A stretch of DNA of 64,000 bases from Isochrysis galbana. Its lineage: Eukaryota; Haptophyta; Isochrysidales; Isochrysidaceae. Under the pieces are notes generated by a model. It was not told the DNA's origin. It ran no database searches and saw nothing but the letters and a program-made list of their open reading frames with translations. Below are positions 33,101 through 44,619 of this stretch, in pieces (within the stretch, counting starts at the first letter, position 1; every line of letters begins with the position of its first letter). The translations under genes were made by a program, and so were the position numbers. Location: contig CM030934.1 in the NCBI GenBank assembly GCA_018136815.1, positions 119,268 through 183,267 on the forward strand, given 5' to 3'.

Positions 33101-33412
33101 CATCACGAGCCTCAGTAGAAGCTGTCGTGCAAGCTCTCACCCATACTCTCGCTCTCTCCGACTGGACATGACTATGTCGCAGAAGATTTTTTTCACACCA
33201 CAAGCGAATGATAGCATCTGAGATCAACGTGTTTTGCCGCTTTACTGTGGGGCTAGGGCGGCTACATTTGCATTTTACGAGCACCAATCCCGAGCTGTTT
33301 TCTCTCATGTGTTCCGCACCGTGACACTTGTCCTGCCACAAACCTCAGGTTGCTTACCTTGATGCGCTCGTGCTGCGTATCGGTTGTCCTCCGTAACGAC
33401 GCCATCCCCCGT
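30198..33412 (+). CDS. FN3-FYVE-lipase class 3 protein, 3' end lost in gap
   Basis: Exons 30198-31977, 32237-32394 and 32532 to about 33110 splice in frame (introns 259 and 137 bp, GT-AG). A further exon before the gap reads VSVVLRNDAIPR, typical of the lipase part after the active site. Order: a fibronectin-III-like fold (about residues 23-105), a low-complexity middle, a glycine-zipper-like stretch (GLVGGMVGGVVGGVSGL, bases 31190-31245), then a FYVE zinc finger near residues 455-510 (RRRRHHCRHCGGSFC, VCEGC), and a lipase class 3 domain with IVLAIRGT and the GHSLG nucleophile elbow (about base 32948). FYVE fingers bind PI3P on endosomes; lipase 3 enzymes hydrolyse acylglycerols. I infer a membrane-recruited, diacylglycerol-lipase-like enzyme. 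The start chosen is the first ATG in the frame. Confidence 0.82.
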
Positions 33413-33512
33413 NNNNNNNNNNNNNNNNNNNNNNNNNNNNNNNNNNNNNNNNNNNNNNNNNNNNNNNNNNNNNNNNNNNNNNNNNNNNNNNNNNNNNNNN
33501 NNNNNNNNNNNN
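33413..33512. other. Assembly gap, 100 N
   Basis: A run of exactly 100 N is a scaffolding placeholder, not a measured distance. It cuts the FYVE-lipase gene on its left. Confidence 0.99.
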
Positions 33513-33639
33513 ACACGGTTGGCCAAAAAGAACAGCTAGCTGACAGCTGAAGCCCAGCGCAGAACTCCTCGCTCCTCGCTCCTCGCGATAGCCTCCAAGT
33601 TGGGGTGACACACATTTTCGAGCAGCCCAAAGCGCAAGG

Positions 33640-33960
33640 TATCTATAATAAGACGCGTAACTTAGAGCTCACAAACACACAAACACTCGACACTCGCTCG
33701 GCACGTGAGCGATGCGCAACAACCGAACCCGGATCCCAAGTAGGAACACAACGAACGCGTGCACATCCCGACAGCCCCACCAAAAAGACATTCAACAGGC
33801 CTGCCGTGAACCCGCACTCTGAACTAGGCTGGTAGACGCCTGATGTGAATGTGAATGAACGAGAGTCGAATGAACGACGGCCACGTTTAACGTGAAGCAA
33901 GGGCGGCGAGCAGCAGACGCGCAGACGCGGAGCCGTTCATGGTAGCCAACCTACTTTTAT
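33640..33960 (+). repeat. LINE 3'-region relic
   Basis: Bases 33792-33838 (CAACAGGCCTGC, GAACCCGC, TGAAC, AGGCT) align with 29620-29668 in the older LINE's 3' region. Bases 33890-33950 resemble 29885-29945. It looks like a diverged tail of the same LINE family. No whole gene is present. Confidence 0.45.
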
Positions 33961-34029
33961 AAGTGGGGGTCAATGAGGGCCTCGCGCCGCCGCTGTCTAT
34001 GAAAAGGGATTGTGTGGACTCAAGTGAGT

Positions 34030-35960
34030 TCTTTTGTATATGTGTAGGTTCTATTCCCATAGTGGCAACGTGGGGTGTTGTCGGGACACGTGTTCTCGCC
34101 GTTGCGCTAGCGCTATGTTCATGCCTATGATCTACACAATGTTGCTGACTATCACTGGGCCCCATAAGGATGGGGCCAAACATGGTACCCCCGCCGAGAG
34201 GGGATCAGTCCCTTCTCGCGTGCGCCTCAGCGCACGCTCACCGAGCCTCTTCACCCAACACAAGGTTGGAAATTGGGCCAACAACGAATTCGTTGTTGAA
34301 CAAAATTCATTGTCACTGCCACCGACTACGCTCCGCGGAGCAACCATCGGGCCTCAATCACTGCACCGGGTCCAACAGTCTCTGTCATCACTGTCTCGCG
34401 AACTACTCGCGAATCTCCCTGGAACTCTGAGCCTCAATGCCCCAAAACCATCTCTGCTGATTGACGGGGAGAACTGTCAACTTTCTCAGCAGTCCAATTA
34501 TCACTTCACCTTGGATGAGGAGGAAACAACGCACACGGCACGGTGGTACGTCATCCTCGCGCCTCCCGCGCGAACAGCTGAAGGCATATGGATCGAATCC
34601 CGACGCCGCCAGTTTCTTTTAATGCAACTTCCAAACCTTCAAGACTGGACAAATTCGTTGCGCCATGCTGCATGGGCCTTCAATTTTTTTGATCCTCATT
34701 GCGGGCGCTCACCATCTGGTGCTAGCCTGGACAACGACACCCCGTCGCAAGTCACTACGACACCCTCGGGACCGAACACCTCACTCCATACAAATTTCCA
34801 AGAACAAGCTAAAGTCGCTGATTTTGCCTTCATGATAAGTGAGGCCATCAATGAGGACTATGACTCGCGAAAATATCGCTGTCGCCCCTTTGATGGCACG
34901 CCAGGCCGCCCCTTCGACTTGTTTTGCCGCGACTTCAGCAACGCCTTCTCAAGGGACTACATAGGCGATGCGGACTTGACAACTTGTATGTTAGGTCTTG
35001 ATGTCGGTGGATATGTGGAGCAAGACCCTAATGCGGATCGTTCCATCTTTGGTGGCGTACCTAGGTTCGAACTCTTCTCAGCAGATGGGACTCCAAAGCA
35101 AACCAAAGAGGCCAAACAACTATTGAGCGATCACACCAAGAGAAAAAGGGTTCTCTTCTCTCACCTCTTGGAGCACATAACCAACTCGGATCTGAGAGAA
35201 ATGCTGACTTCACAAGCTCCACACGATGGTGCCAAAGCGTATAGAATCTTATACGATCAATGTCACCAAGAGGTGGATGATTTGACATTGATGGACCTAG
35301 ATTCTCAATGGGATGCTGTCTCACTTTCACGGTTGGAATCAACGAGCACTCAATATCCAACCTCATTGCCCACCTTCACAGTTCAATGCAAAACGGCCGT
35401 TCAACAAACAAAAAACAAATGATCATTGGTGATCAAAGTTTCTCGTGTATACTTCAGACATCTCAGAATCTCTCTCTCACACTTGCCAAGAAGAAATCGC
35501 CGCCCCGCCTCTCGTCGCCGCTTTGGACCAATAACGAGCGAGATATACTCAAACTCAAATCGGATCTCCAACCATGTGGCGGATCAAATTCAACACAGGG
35601 GCCATCGCTATACCTAGCAAGGAGGGCCGTCGCGCTGCTGGCGGGGGGGTACGCCCTGATGCCTCTTACTCTAATGAGACCGCCTTGATGGCTAAAACTA
35701 CTCAAGGAATGTCACAATCACCACAGAGGGCTGTACTAACCTCGCGCAAGCTATGAAAGCGCTAGATGCTATCGCTGTCAAGGTTCGGGGCACCAGCCAG
35801 CACATGTCCGACCCCGCCTGATCAGTCTGTCACTATCCAAGACTGGATAATGGCCCTTCAGTCGCACGCCGGCACACGCAGCAAGGGTAGAGGAAAAGGA
35901 AGATCGAGGGACAATAGGGGCGGCCGAGGTAAAGGGAATCCGCTATGTCGCTTCTGATGT
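34030..35960 (+). mobile_element. Ty1/copia-like fragment (gag region)
   Basis: A gag-like reading region covers roughly 34.15-35.95 kb. It carries the signature of copia-type capsid proteins (RPFDLFCRDFSNAF, AKAYRILYDQC, LTLMDLDSQWDAV) and ends in a basic, Gly/Arg-rich tail after a CYRCQGSGH knuckle-like motif. I see neither pol nor clear LTRs, so this is a partial fossil, broken in a few places. It lies directly against the pol-side end of chromovirus copy 2. A perfect 20-bp palindrome lies at 34279-34298. Confidence 0.65.
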
Positions 35961-35970
35961 AGACACCCGG

Positions 35971-36168
35971 AGTAACAGCAAAAACAAAATTCGAATCGGC
36001 AAATTTCGAGATCAAAACCTGCAAACCTGGACTTGAGACCATGGGGAATCCGAATCTGTGTGTCTTTGGCGTCAGTGGCAACACGGGGAACTGTTCAATT
36101 GTAATTGTGAGCGCGTACCTTACACGAATATTCATGCCTACAGCCTTCAGATGGGCAGGAATACAACA
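35971..36168 (-). repeat. 3' LTR piece of chromovirus copy 2
   Basis: The 198 bp correspond to the start of the LTR (TGTTGTATTC on the minus strand) and are preceded by the six-G purine tract. The sequence next to it belongs to the copia-like fragment. Confidence 0.85.
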
Positions 36169-36424
36169 CCCCCCGACTTAAATCGAGACGTCTCCCGATG
36201 TCGAGCCAAGAGAGTTCATTTAACCATACGAGACGAGAGACCTAGAGGAGGAGGATTAACCCATGGATCCAAAGCGAGCACAAAATCGGCAGCTTAGCGC
36301 GGCGGCCCCCGATTTCGTACGTCACGTCCTACCACGTTCTCCCTTTTACAGGAGTTTTGCTCGGCAGTTGCGCTGGGTCAGGCGCTGACGCGACGCTAAT
36401 CATCCACTTCCGGTCGACTTAGCG

Positions 36425-39400
36425 CTACGATTGTGAACGAGAACGAGTACGACTCGAAGGCAGATCAGGAGGAGTACGACTTGTCTCTTGAATTCGACGT
36501 GGAATAACTTGATTGGATTGGGAACTTGAGCTTGGACTTGAAGAGGAGTCTACAGCGGAGTGAGCTTGGGGTTGAACCGGACGGCGGTCGAAAGTGGTGT
36601 CGTACGACTCAACTAGATCAGCACAACGCCGAAGCAACTCAATTCGAGACTCCCAAGTAGCTTCAGAACGAGGATAGCCGCGCCATTTGACGAGATACTT
36701 GAATGAAACTCCATCGCCCTTGCGATCGAGTAACTCTTCGACCAAGTACTCATCTTCAGCGAGCGGAGACGAATCGGTGACGGTGAAGTACGGACGAAGA
36801 TTGGAAATGTGAACTTCATCCTTGACTTGACGATTTTCGAGATCGCGTAGACGGTAGCGAGTGGCCGAGATGGCTTCTTCTACTCGGTAGGGACCGGAGT
36901 AGAGATATTGAAGTTTGTTGGCGTGGCCAGGGATTCGACGACAAACTCTGTCTCCTGGTTTGAAGGTGACACCGAGTTTAGACTTTGAGAGGCGGAGCGC
37001 ATCGATTCGCGTTGGGCTTCTTGAGTACTTTCGAGGGCGGAACGCCACGACTCGAGAAGCTTCTTATTGAGCTCGGTGGCGTAAATGACGGCATCGGACG
37101 GAGGCCTAGATGGAAGCAACTCGAGAACAGGAGCAGGGTCAGCAAGTTGAGCTGGAAGACGAAGCTCCCGACCAAACAAGATAGCCGCGGGTGACTTGGG
37201 TACGACGCGACCGGCGGTCGCTCGCATAGACATGAGAAGAAACGGAAGGTGGTCGACCCAATGGGCGCCGCCTTCATTGGAGACTCGAGTCATCGTGAGG
37301 AGAGTTTGTTGAGCTCTTTCCACTAGCCCTACGCCTTCGTGGCGATAGGCTTCAGTAGTGCTCAAGTCCGTGCCAGTCGCTTTGAGAATTAGGTCCACTA
37401 ACCGAGAGCAAAGATTCGAGCCGGCGTCGGTTCGAAGTTGGCGAGGGACTCCATAACGAGATACGATGAGACGCATGAAGACGTCCAGACATTTTGCGGA
37501 CGAGGGGTTACCGTTGCAAGGCTCAGCTTCAATCCAACGAGAGAGAGAATCGACGAAAACAATCAGCTTATCAAAACCGGAGCGGCCGGATACGAAATCG
37601 TGGGTGGGAGCCATCGAAAGAATATCGCAATAGACGACGTCGAAAGGATAGGATCCGATAGAAAGACCGGATGGATGGGCGAGCGGTCGCGGTAACGGTT
37701 TGCCAAGAGTGCATTCATGGCACTCTCGAACGTACTCCGATACAGAGGCGGATAGGCCAGGCCAGTAAACTCGAGAACGAAGTAGGGTAGTCATCCTTGT
37801 CGCACCTGGGTGACCAAGGTGGTCATGGTAGGCGCGGAGGTACGTGTCACGAAGGGACTCCGGAATGTATAAACGAAGAGGAGCCTCTTCCGCCTCTGAG
37901 GAGCGGTAGTAGAGTAGGCCATCGCGAAGCAGGAATCGGACCTCTTCTTCGACGACGAGCTAGAGTCGATCGAAGAGGAAGCTTTCGGAAGGATCGACTC
38001 GAGTTCAGAAATGATCGAGCTAGCGAACTCGTCGGTAGAGAGCGCTTGACGCAATTCGTCGGCATGAGGCACGCCCACATCGAGATACGAGGAGGTAATC
38101 GACTCCGAAGATTCCGATGCTTGACGAGCGAGCCTATCGTTTGCTTGTTGGCGGCGAGCGGTGAGGGTGGATGAAGTAACCGCGGCGGCAACTATGTCGT
38201 GAATTTCGGAAGAATCGAAAGAATGGACGTCACTCTCCTCGAGATGGAGAGGATCGTGATCGGGCTCGAGAGCAACTAGGCGGGATAAGCCGTCGGCGTC
38301 CCAGTGAGTGACTCCAGGTTTGTGCACGACGTCGAATCGATATTCGGCTAGCTTCAGGACCCATCGCATGAGGCGCGAGGCTGGACCACCGGTGACTTGA
38401 TCTTTCATCGTGTGAAGCCAGCGCAAAGCTGAATGGTCTACGACGAGGGTGAAGTGGCGACCCCAAAGATAAGGCCTCCAATTTCGGATCGATTCTAGCG
38501 CTGCTAGAAGTTCGATTTCAGTAACTGTCCAATGGCGCTCAGCCGGACTCAAACTACGACCGTAGTATGCAACAACGCGCTCTCTCCCTTGTCGTCTTTC
38601 TGAGCAAGGACGCCGGCGATGCCGAGCTTGCTAGCACCGTCGGTCTTAACGAGGAAAGGACGGTCGTCTCGAGGAGGTGCGAGTACGGGTTCTTCACAGA
38701 TAGCTTGCTTGAGATCTTCGATAGCCTGGCGACAGGCTTCTGTTTGCGACTCGACCGGGACATCGCACCCTTTCCGCGTGAGAGCGGTTAACGGCGCTGC
38801 ACGGATCGCAAAACGGCGTATAAAACGGCGGTAGTACGAGCACAGTCCAAGGAAAGAACGGACGGCTTCGATAGAGTTGATTTGGGTAGGGTCGATTTTC
38901 GAGACGGCTTCCACTTTCTTGGGATCCATCCGAAGACCTTCACGCGAAACAACGTGGCCGAGATATTCAGCCGAGGTGGCAAAGAAAACGCATTTCGACA
39001 TCTTGCAAGTGAGGCCCGCCCAGATGAGACGTTCCAAGACAAGATCAAGACGGTGTAACATTTGTTGGAATGACGACTCTTCCCTGGCCTGCAGCGAGTC
39101 ACCTACGCCTGTCGACCAGGCGCCGACATCATCCAAGTATGGCATACAAATCTCCCATGCCAGCCCACCGAGAACGGCGTCCATGAGGCGGCACATATAC
39201 GAGGGACCGGATTGAACACCAAAAGGCAAGTAATTGAACTCGTACTTGCCGCGATGAGTAGTGAACGCGGTGATATGTTTATCGGACTCTTTGATCGGTA
39301 TACCCCAGAAACCAGATGCCAGGTCCAGGGTGCAAAGGAATAGAGAATCAAGGTTGCCTTGGCCGGACGACAATCGGTCGATGGCTTCTACCGTGAGGGG

Positions 39401-40800
39401 AAGAGGGCTGTCCTCTAGACGAAGCTTGGAGTTGACGTCGCGATAATCTACGCAGAAACGTACGGAGCCATCCTTCTTAGTGACTAGCACGACTCGAGAG
39501 GCCCACGACGAATTTGATTTCCTAATGATGCCCGCGGACTCCATCTTGCAAACTTCGTCCTCTATGATCTTCTCACCCTCTCGTCCAACTCTAGACGGTG
39601 CGTGGCGGTGAGCTTCGGCTCCGGGGTTGAGCGGTAGCTCTACCTCCATCACGTGAGTGTGATTCGGGTTGGTCGGGTCAATTGCGAAAGCAGCGATACG
39701 TCGGGCCAGTAGACGACGAACTTGTTCACGTTGGGGCATCGAGAGACGGCCTTCGGGGTCGATCTTGGCTGCCTCGAGGAGCTTACGCTGGTCCTCGTCG
39801 AGCGACTCAATCACATCCGGCGAGTTAACGGCCCCGACGCGGCGATATGTTCCAGCGTGAATTTTGAATCGAACCTGTAGCGAAGCTACAGGATGGAACG
39901 ACGGAAGGTGTAGAGGTTTGGGGTCAGTGTTGACCACCGTAACCGCGATGGTGTGGTCGGAGTTCGACCTCTCTACTTGGGGAATGACGAGAGGAGAGCT
40001 ATCGATCGTTTCACGCGTAGGGAGTCGGTCCACGAGCATGGCGCAGTCTTCGTGTTCTCGAAGAGCTAGCGGAATTCGGACGTGAAACGTTGCCCGATGA
40101 TAGGCCGGGATCGTGATAGGTTCGTGGGTGTATAGGAGGTACTCGGAGCCACATGATGCCGGCGCTTTGGCGGCAAACTCATCGGCCGTGCTGAAGAGAG
40201 GCTCGGTGACTAGCTGGTTGTCGTTTTTGTGGCCTGCGGCCCTCGGAAGAAGTCAGTCGTGATTGGGTTCGCGGAGGTCGGACAGACCTGTGCACAAGTC
40301 ATGCTGACAGGGACCACCGCTATCGGTGACGTCGAGACGCGAAAGATCGGCGGAGCGTCGGGGCTTGGACTGCCATTAACCTCAAGAGGAGCCACCGTGG
40401 ATGGAGCACCGAGGGTGATAGAGCCGTCCGCGCTGTCGGAGGCGAGCTGAATCGAAGCGGCGTGCGTGGCTAAGAAGTCGTTCCCGAGCAGCAGCATCGG
40501 GTTGCCTTCAATCACCATGAACGTATGACGAAAGAGAAATCCACCGACGGAGAAGACGATTCGAGCCTTGCCTCGCGTGATAAGAGGCAGGCCGTCCGGA
40601 CCGTGAAGCGGTGTCACTACGGCTTGTGGCAGCCGCTCGACGCATGCGTCTTTGGGTAGGCTGGACAAGAGGGAAGTGGTCACGACCGACGGGCCAGCTC
40701 CGGTGTCAGCGAGTGTGCTGTTGACCGTGAGAGCGGAGTCGGCTAAGATAACTCCTTCTTTGCCGGTAGCCTCGCCGGAGCGGCAGACCACTAGGTCTCG
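36425..40800 (-). pseudogene. Chromovirus pol region of copy 2
   Basis: On the minus strand one reads, approximately: protease 40.75-40.45 kb, RT 39.8-39.1 kb with the YLDD site, RNase H 38.75-38.25 kb, integrase 37.9-36.95 kb and chromodomain 36.76-36.6 kb. All domains of copy 1 are recognisable in the same order. The region is a broken fossil and no intact polyprotein is present. Confidence 0.9.
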
Positions 40801-41749
40801 AACATATAGGCAATGCCTTGGGTAGGCAGATGGTAGGGTATCCACGACGCTATCCGGTCGGTGCGCGGTCACGTGTGCGATGGTGTCGGACGGGGACGGG
40901 GTTGGTCGACAGCGTGGTTGCTCGGGTGAATTCGTCGTCATGGTGATCGTCGTCTCTTCGGGTAATCCGACTGCCGCTATCGTGGCAGAGGGTCTAGAGG
41001 CGTCGTCCTCGTTGGTAGCGGTGCAGGGTGATAGCTTGGGACTAGTGTATCCCAGGCCTCTCTTGTCGGTGGGGTGCCTCGGGTGGTCGGACATCTTTTC
41101 CCAGTCTTTCTCGAGACGAGCTTGGGCTTCTGTCTTGGGTCTTCGAACTAATGAGGCTAGCTCTTCGGCGCGGATGCCTTTGGCTTCCACGAACTCGATC
41201 GGCGCTCGGACGGCAGCGGCGAGGTCGGATTCCTCGTCGGCGCCTCGTCCGGCTAGAGCTTGCGCTCTTATTTCGTCAGCGGTTTCGAGCGTGACGTTGG
41301 ACCATTTCTGGTCCCCGTTCACTCCGAATGATTGCCATTGTTGGCGCCGCTTCCGGAGAGTCGTCGGCGTCGTCGGACGCGGCGAGCTCGCGCGTGCCGG
41401 AGGCGGGGCGGTCCATGGAGAGAATGGGTCGTGGAGAGTAGACTCGGAGGCGTAGAGTGGCGTGTCGTTGTCGTGGTTATCGTGGGTTTCTTTTTGGTCT
41501 TCGTGGTTGTCTGACTCGGGAGTAGCTGGACGGGAAACAACGGGGTCGGAAGAAACTTCACTAGATTCCCTCCCCCTCTCATAACGATGAAGAGCCGACC
41601 ACGGCTCGTATGCGGTAGCCTCAGTCGAGCTAAGGGAAGGCCGGTCCGATAGGCTGCGCCGCGCGCAAGCGAGTAGCTCCAACGCGGACAGTTTCTTCGT
41701 CGATGGCTGGTCTCCCTGTTGGCTCAAATGTCGAAGAAGAACAGGCATC

Positions 41750-42340
41750 CAATGGGTCGCCATCGCTCCAGCTACACCGACGTAGGTGCGGCTGCGAAGA
41801 GCGCCACGGTGCGGTGAAGGAGAGAGGTTAGCCATGGCCGACTCACGGCCATCCACGACGCAGGTTGGCTGGAGAGGCGGCAGCCCTTTGGTGAGGTACA
41901 ACCCGGTGGCTTTCTGGTGTCCAGTGCCGTGCTCCCAGGGTTGGACGAATTGGGTCGGGGTCAACCCCCCGACTAAACGGCGAGCTTCCGCATGCATCCG
42001 AGGGTTCTCAACCGCTACAAACGGAGCAGTGGCGGAGGCCATTGACTTGAAGACGCGGGCGGCCGACTCAAGAGCGGCACGACGTCCGGGTTCTTGGAGA
42101 GCCATTGACTGCTGACGGCGGAGAGGTACGTGCAGGGCGGGTGGGCGATGACTAGGTCCCAACCTAGGTTTTGGACATGAAGCGCGTCGCCTTGGAAGTG
42201 GGGCACGTAGTCAATCTCGGAAGGATACAAATCGCACGTAGCTACATCAGCTCCGGCGAGTAGGAACATGGAGGAGACGACGCCGCTAGTCTCACCAACG
42301 ACGAGAACTCGTGGGGCGTGACAGCCAGAAGTCAGCCCGT
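41750..42340 (-). pseudogene. Cytosine methyltransferase domain, chromovirus copy 2
   Basis: The domain matches that of copy 1 (VLVVGETSG, IAHPPCTYLS, VENPRM, LRSRTYVGVAGAMA), so it is an inherited part of the element and not a chance insertion in one copy. Upstream, to about 44.75 kb, runs a very long Ser/Pro/Glu-rich linker with repeated SESES-type segments. The copy as a whole is broken. Confidence 0.8.
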
Positions 42341-44619
42341 CTTGGACTTGTTGACTCGTCTTCGTGAGCTCAGCGCAAAGCTCATCGAAGTGCTTGGGTA
42401 GCGCGGCGGCAGGCGAGGCTAGGTGCCTGCGAGGCCGGCGGAGCTCTTGGGCTGCCTCCGTGAGGTGCCGAGGTAATACCACCGCAGAGCCGCTCGCTCG
42501 TGCACGAAGAGAGGCGAGAGCGTGGAGAGCGGGTGACGGGGTATCATCGCGGGTGCCGACATCGGAGTTGTTTCGAGAGGAATCGAAGGACTGGATCGCG
42601 GACGCATTGATCGCTGCCACGCGCATGATGGCGGTGGCAGTGGTATCGAGAGGCAGGCAGTGCTTGGAGGCTGCGACCGGTGGCCGCGGCGACGTAGGAC
42701 GAATAGAAGAAGACTCGGATATCGACGACGTGGAGACGGGCTCAGAGGACGGGATTGACGAAGAAACTCGGAGAAGTGGGGTGTCGGATTGCGGCGACGG
42801 ACGCCGCGGCCGCGAGACCACCGGTGAGAGACATGAAGGACATGGCTTAGAGACTCGGTTGGGCTGGCTCAATGGGCGTAGAAGCTCGGTTTGGGAGGCG
42901 GCCGTTCCTCGACGTGCAAGGGAGTTGTGGTCACTCTCCATGGTCACGTCGGGAGAGGAATCGGGCCAGGCATCGACTTCGTTGCAATCTGTCGTCGGCG
43001 GGGTCGGCGCCGGCGAAAGAAGGGACGTGGCTGTCGTAGAAGCCGGCTGCGGGGAAGGCTGAGGCCAGGGTGGTGGCTCTGCGGCAGCGGCTGGCGTGGG
43101 TGGTGGCCGAAGAGGTTCTGCAATGCGAAGCATTCTTCGGAGGACTTGGCTCGGGCTAGCGGGTGGATGGACCGCTGAAATTACGGTGGATTCAGACTCG
43201 AATTCGGAAGACTCGGCGACTTGAGAGGGGCTAGGAGACGGCTGTGCCAGCTCCTCCATGGCTCTCGGTTGATGGGGTGGCGTGGGAACGCCGGTGGTCG
43301 ACCGCAGACTCCGCGGTGACGTTAATTGGTACTCGGACTCGGACTCGTCGTTTCTGGCGTGCTGGGCACTGAAAACAGGGCTCACTTTCGAAATGGGAAC
43401 GGACGGTGCCGGCCCAAAGGTGAAGCCCCCTGGCGTCGCAACCGTCGGTGAGGACGAGGCTGAAGCTTGTGATGACGATAGGGGCACGGTGGCCAGCACC
43501 GGTTGGCTCGGTGCGGCCGTAATCTCGGACTCGGTGACGGGCTTGATTACGCGGGCTCGGGATGCATTGTCTTGTGCGATTGGACTCGGACTCGGAACGG
43601 AAACGGAAGGGATCGGCTCGGCGGCGTGCAGCTTGCTGGAGTGGCAGGCCGGCTGCGGCGAGACTCGAAACGGTGGCTGGGATAAGGACACAGTGGCTGT
43701 CGTCGAGGGCTTCGGCGTCAGCTTGTGTTTGGACTCGATACGCGGTGGCTCGTGAAACGGGGCTCGGGTGTGGTTGGAATTCTGGACGTGACCGGAGATT
43801 CCAAATGACTCAGACTCGGGGCGTGGAGGACCGAAGGTGAACACTCCCTCGGAAGGAGTGGTCGTCGGAGGCTCAGTGGGTGGCTGGAGCTCCGTTAATC
43901 CTGCGGTCGACCGCGTGGTAGGGCTCGGTGACATTGTAAACTCGGACTCGGACTCGGACTCGGATGGCTCAGAACGGGGTTTGCTCAAAACAGGCTTGGA
44001 CTCGGACTCGAAAGAAAGTGGGGAAGAACCGGAGAACTGCGCCTCCATCGTCGTAGCGATGGAGACTGGTGATACCGGTGATGACTGGACTGGGCTCAGA
44101 CTCGTAGATGGGCGCGCGGTGGCGTAAGACGAAGAGGGCAATTCTGAACGTGACTTGGACTCGGACTCGTACTCGGGAGACGTTTTGTGGCTCGGACATG
44201 CGAAATTTGATTTGAGAGATTGAAGGTTGGATTGGGCCTGCGGCGGCTGGATTTTCGCAGACCGTGAGGTCTTGGACTGTTGATGCTTGGGGAGTGGCGT
44301 GGGGTAGCGGTTCAGCGGCTTGAGTTGATAGAGAGGCGGGGACGGTTGACTTGGTTTGGAGGACTCGTGCGTGATATCGAGAACCAGGATGGAATTATCG
44401 GCATTGGGAGAAATAGGGGTAATCGGCGAGGAGGCAGGAGAAAGAGGGGGGTGGAGGTGGAAGGGCTTGTCTGGAACTTGCGGAATCTTAGGGTACCGGT
44501 TGGAGGCCGTAGAAGTACTCGGCCGTAGCATAATACGATCTTTTGGTGGGTGGCGTTCAGGCCCACTACCCTGGACTGGTAGCGGGGTGAACAGCGCGGA
44601 CGTGGGCCCCGCCGGCGAC

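Noticed and set aside
40880-41455. Long plus-strand frame (191 codons) opposite chromovirus copy 2
   Set aside because: It is the antisense shadow of the linker/methyltransferase region; the same shadow occurs opposite copy 1, and it has no domain of its own.
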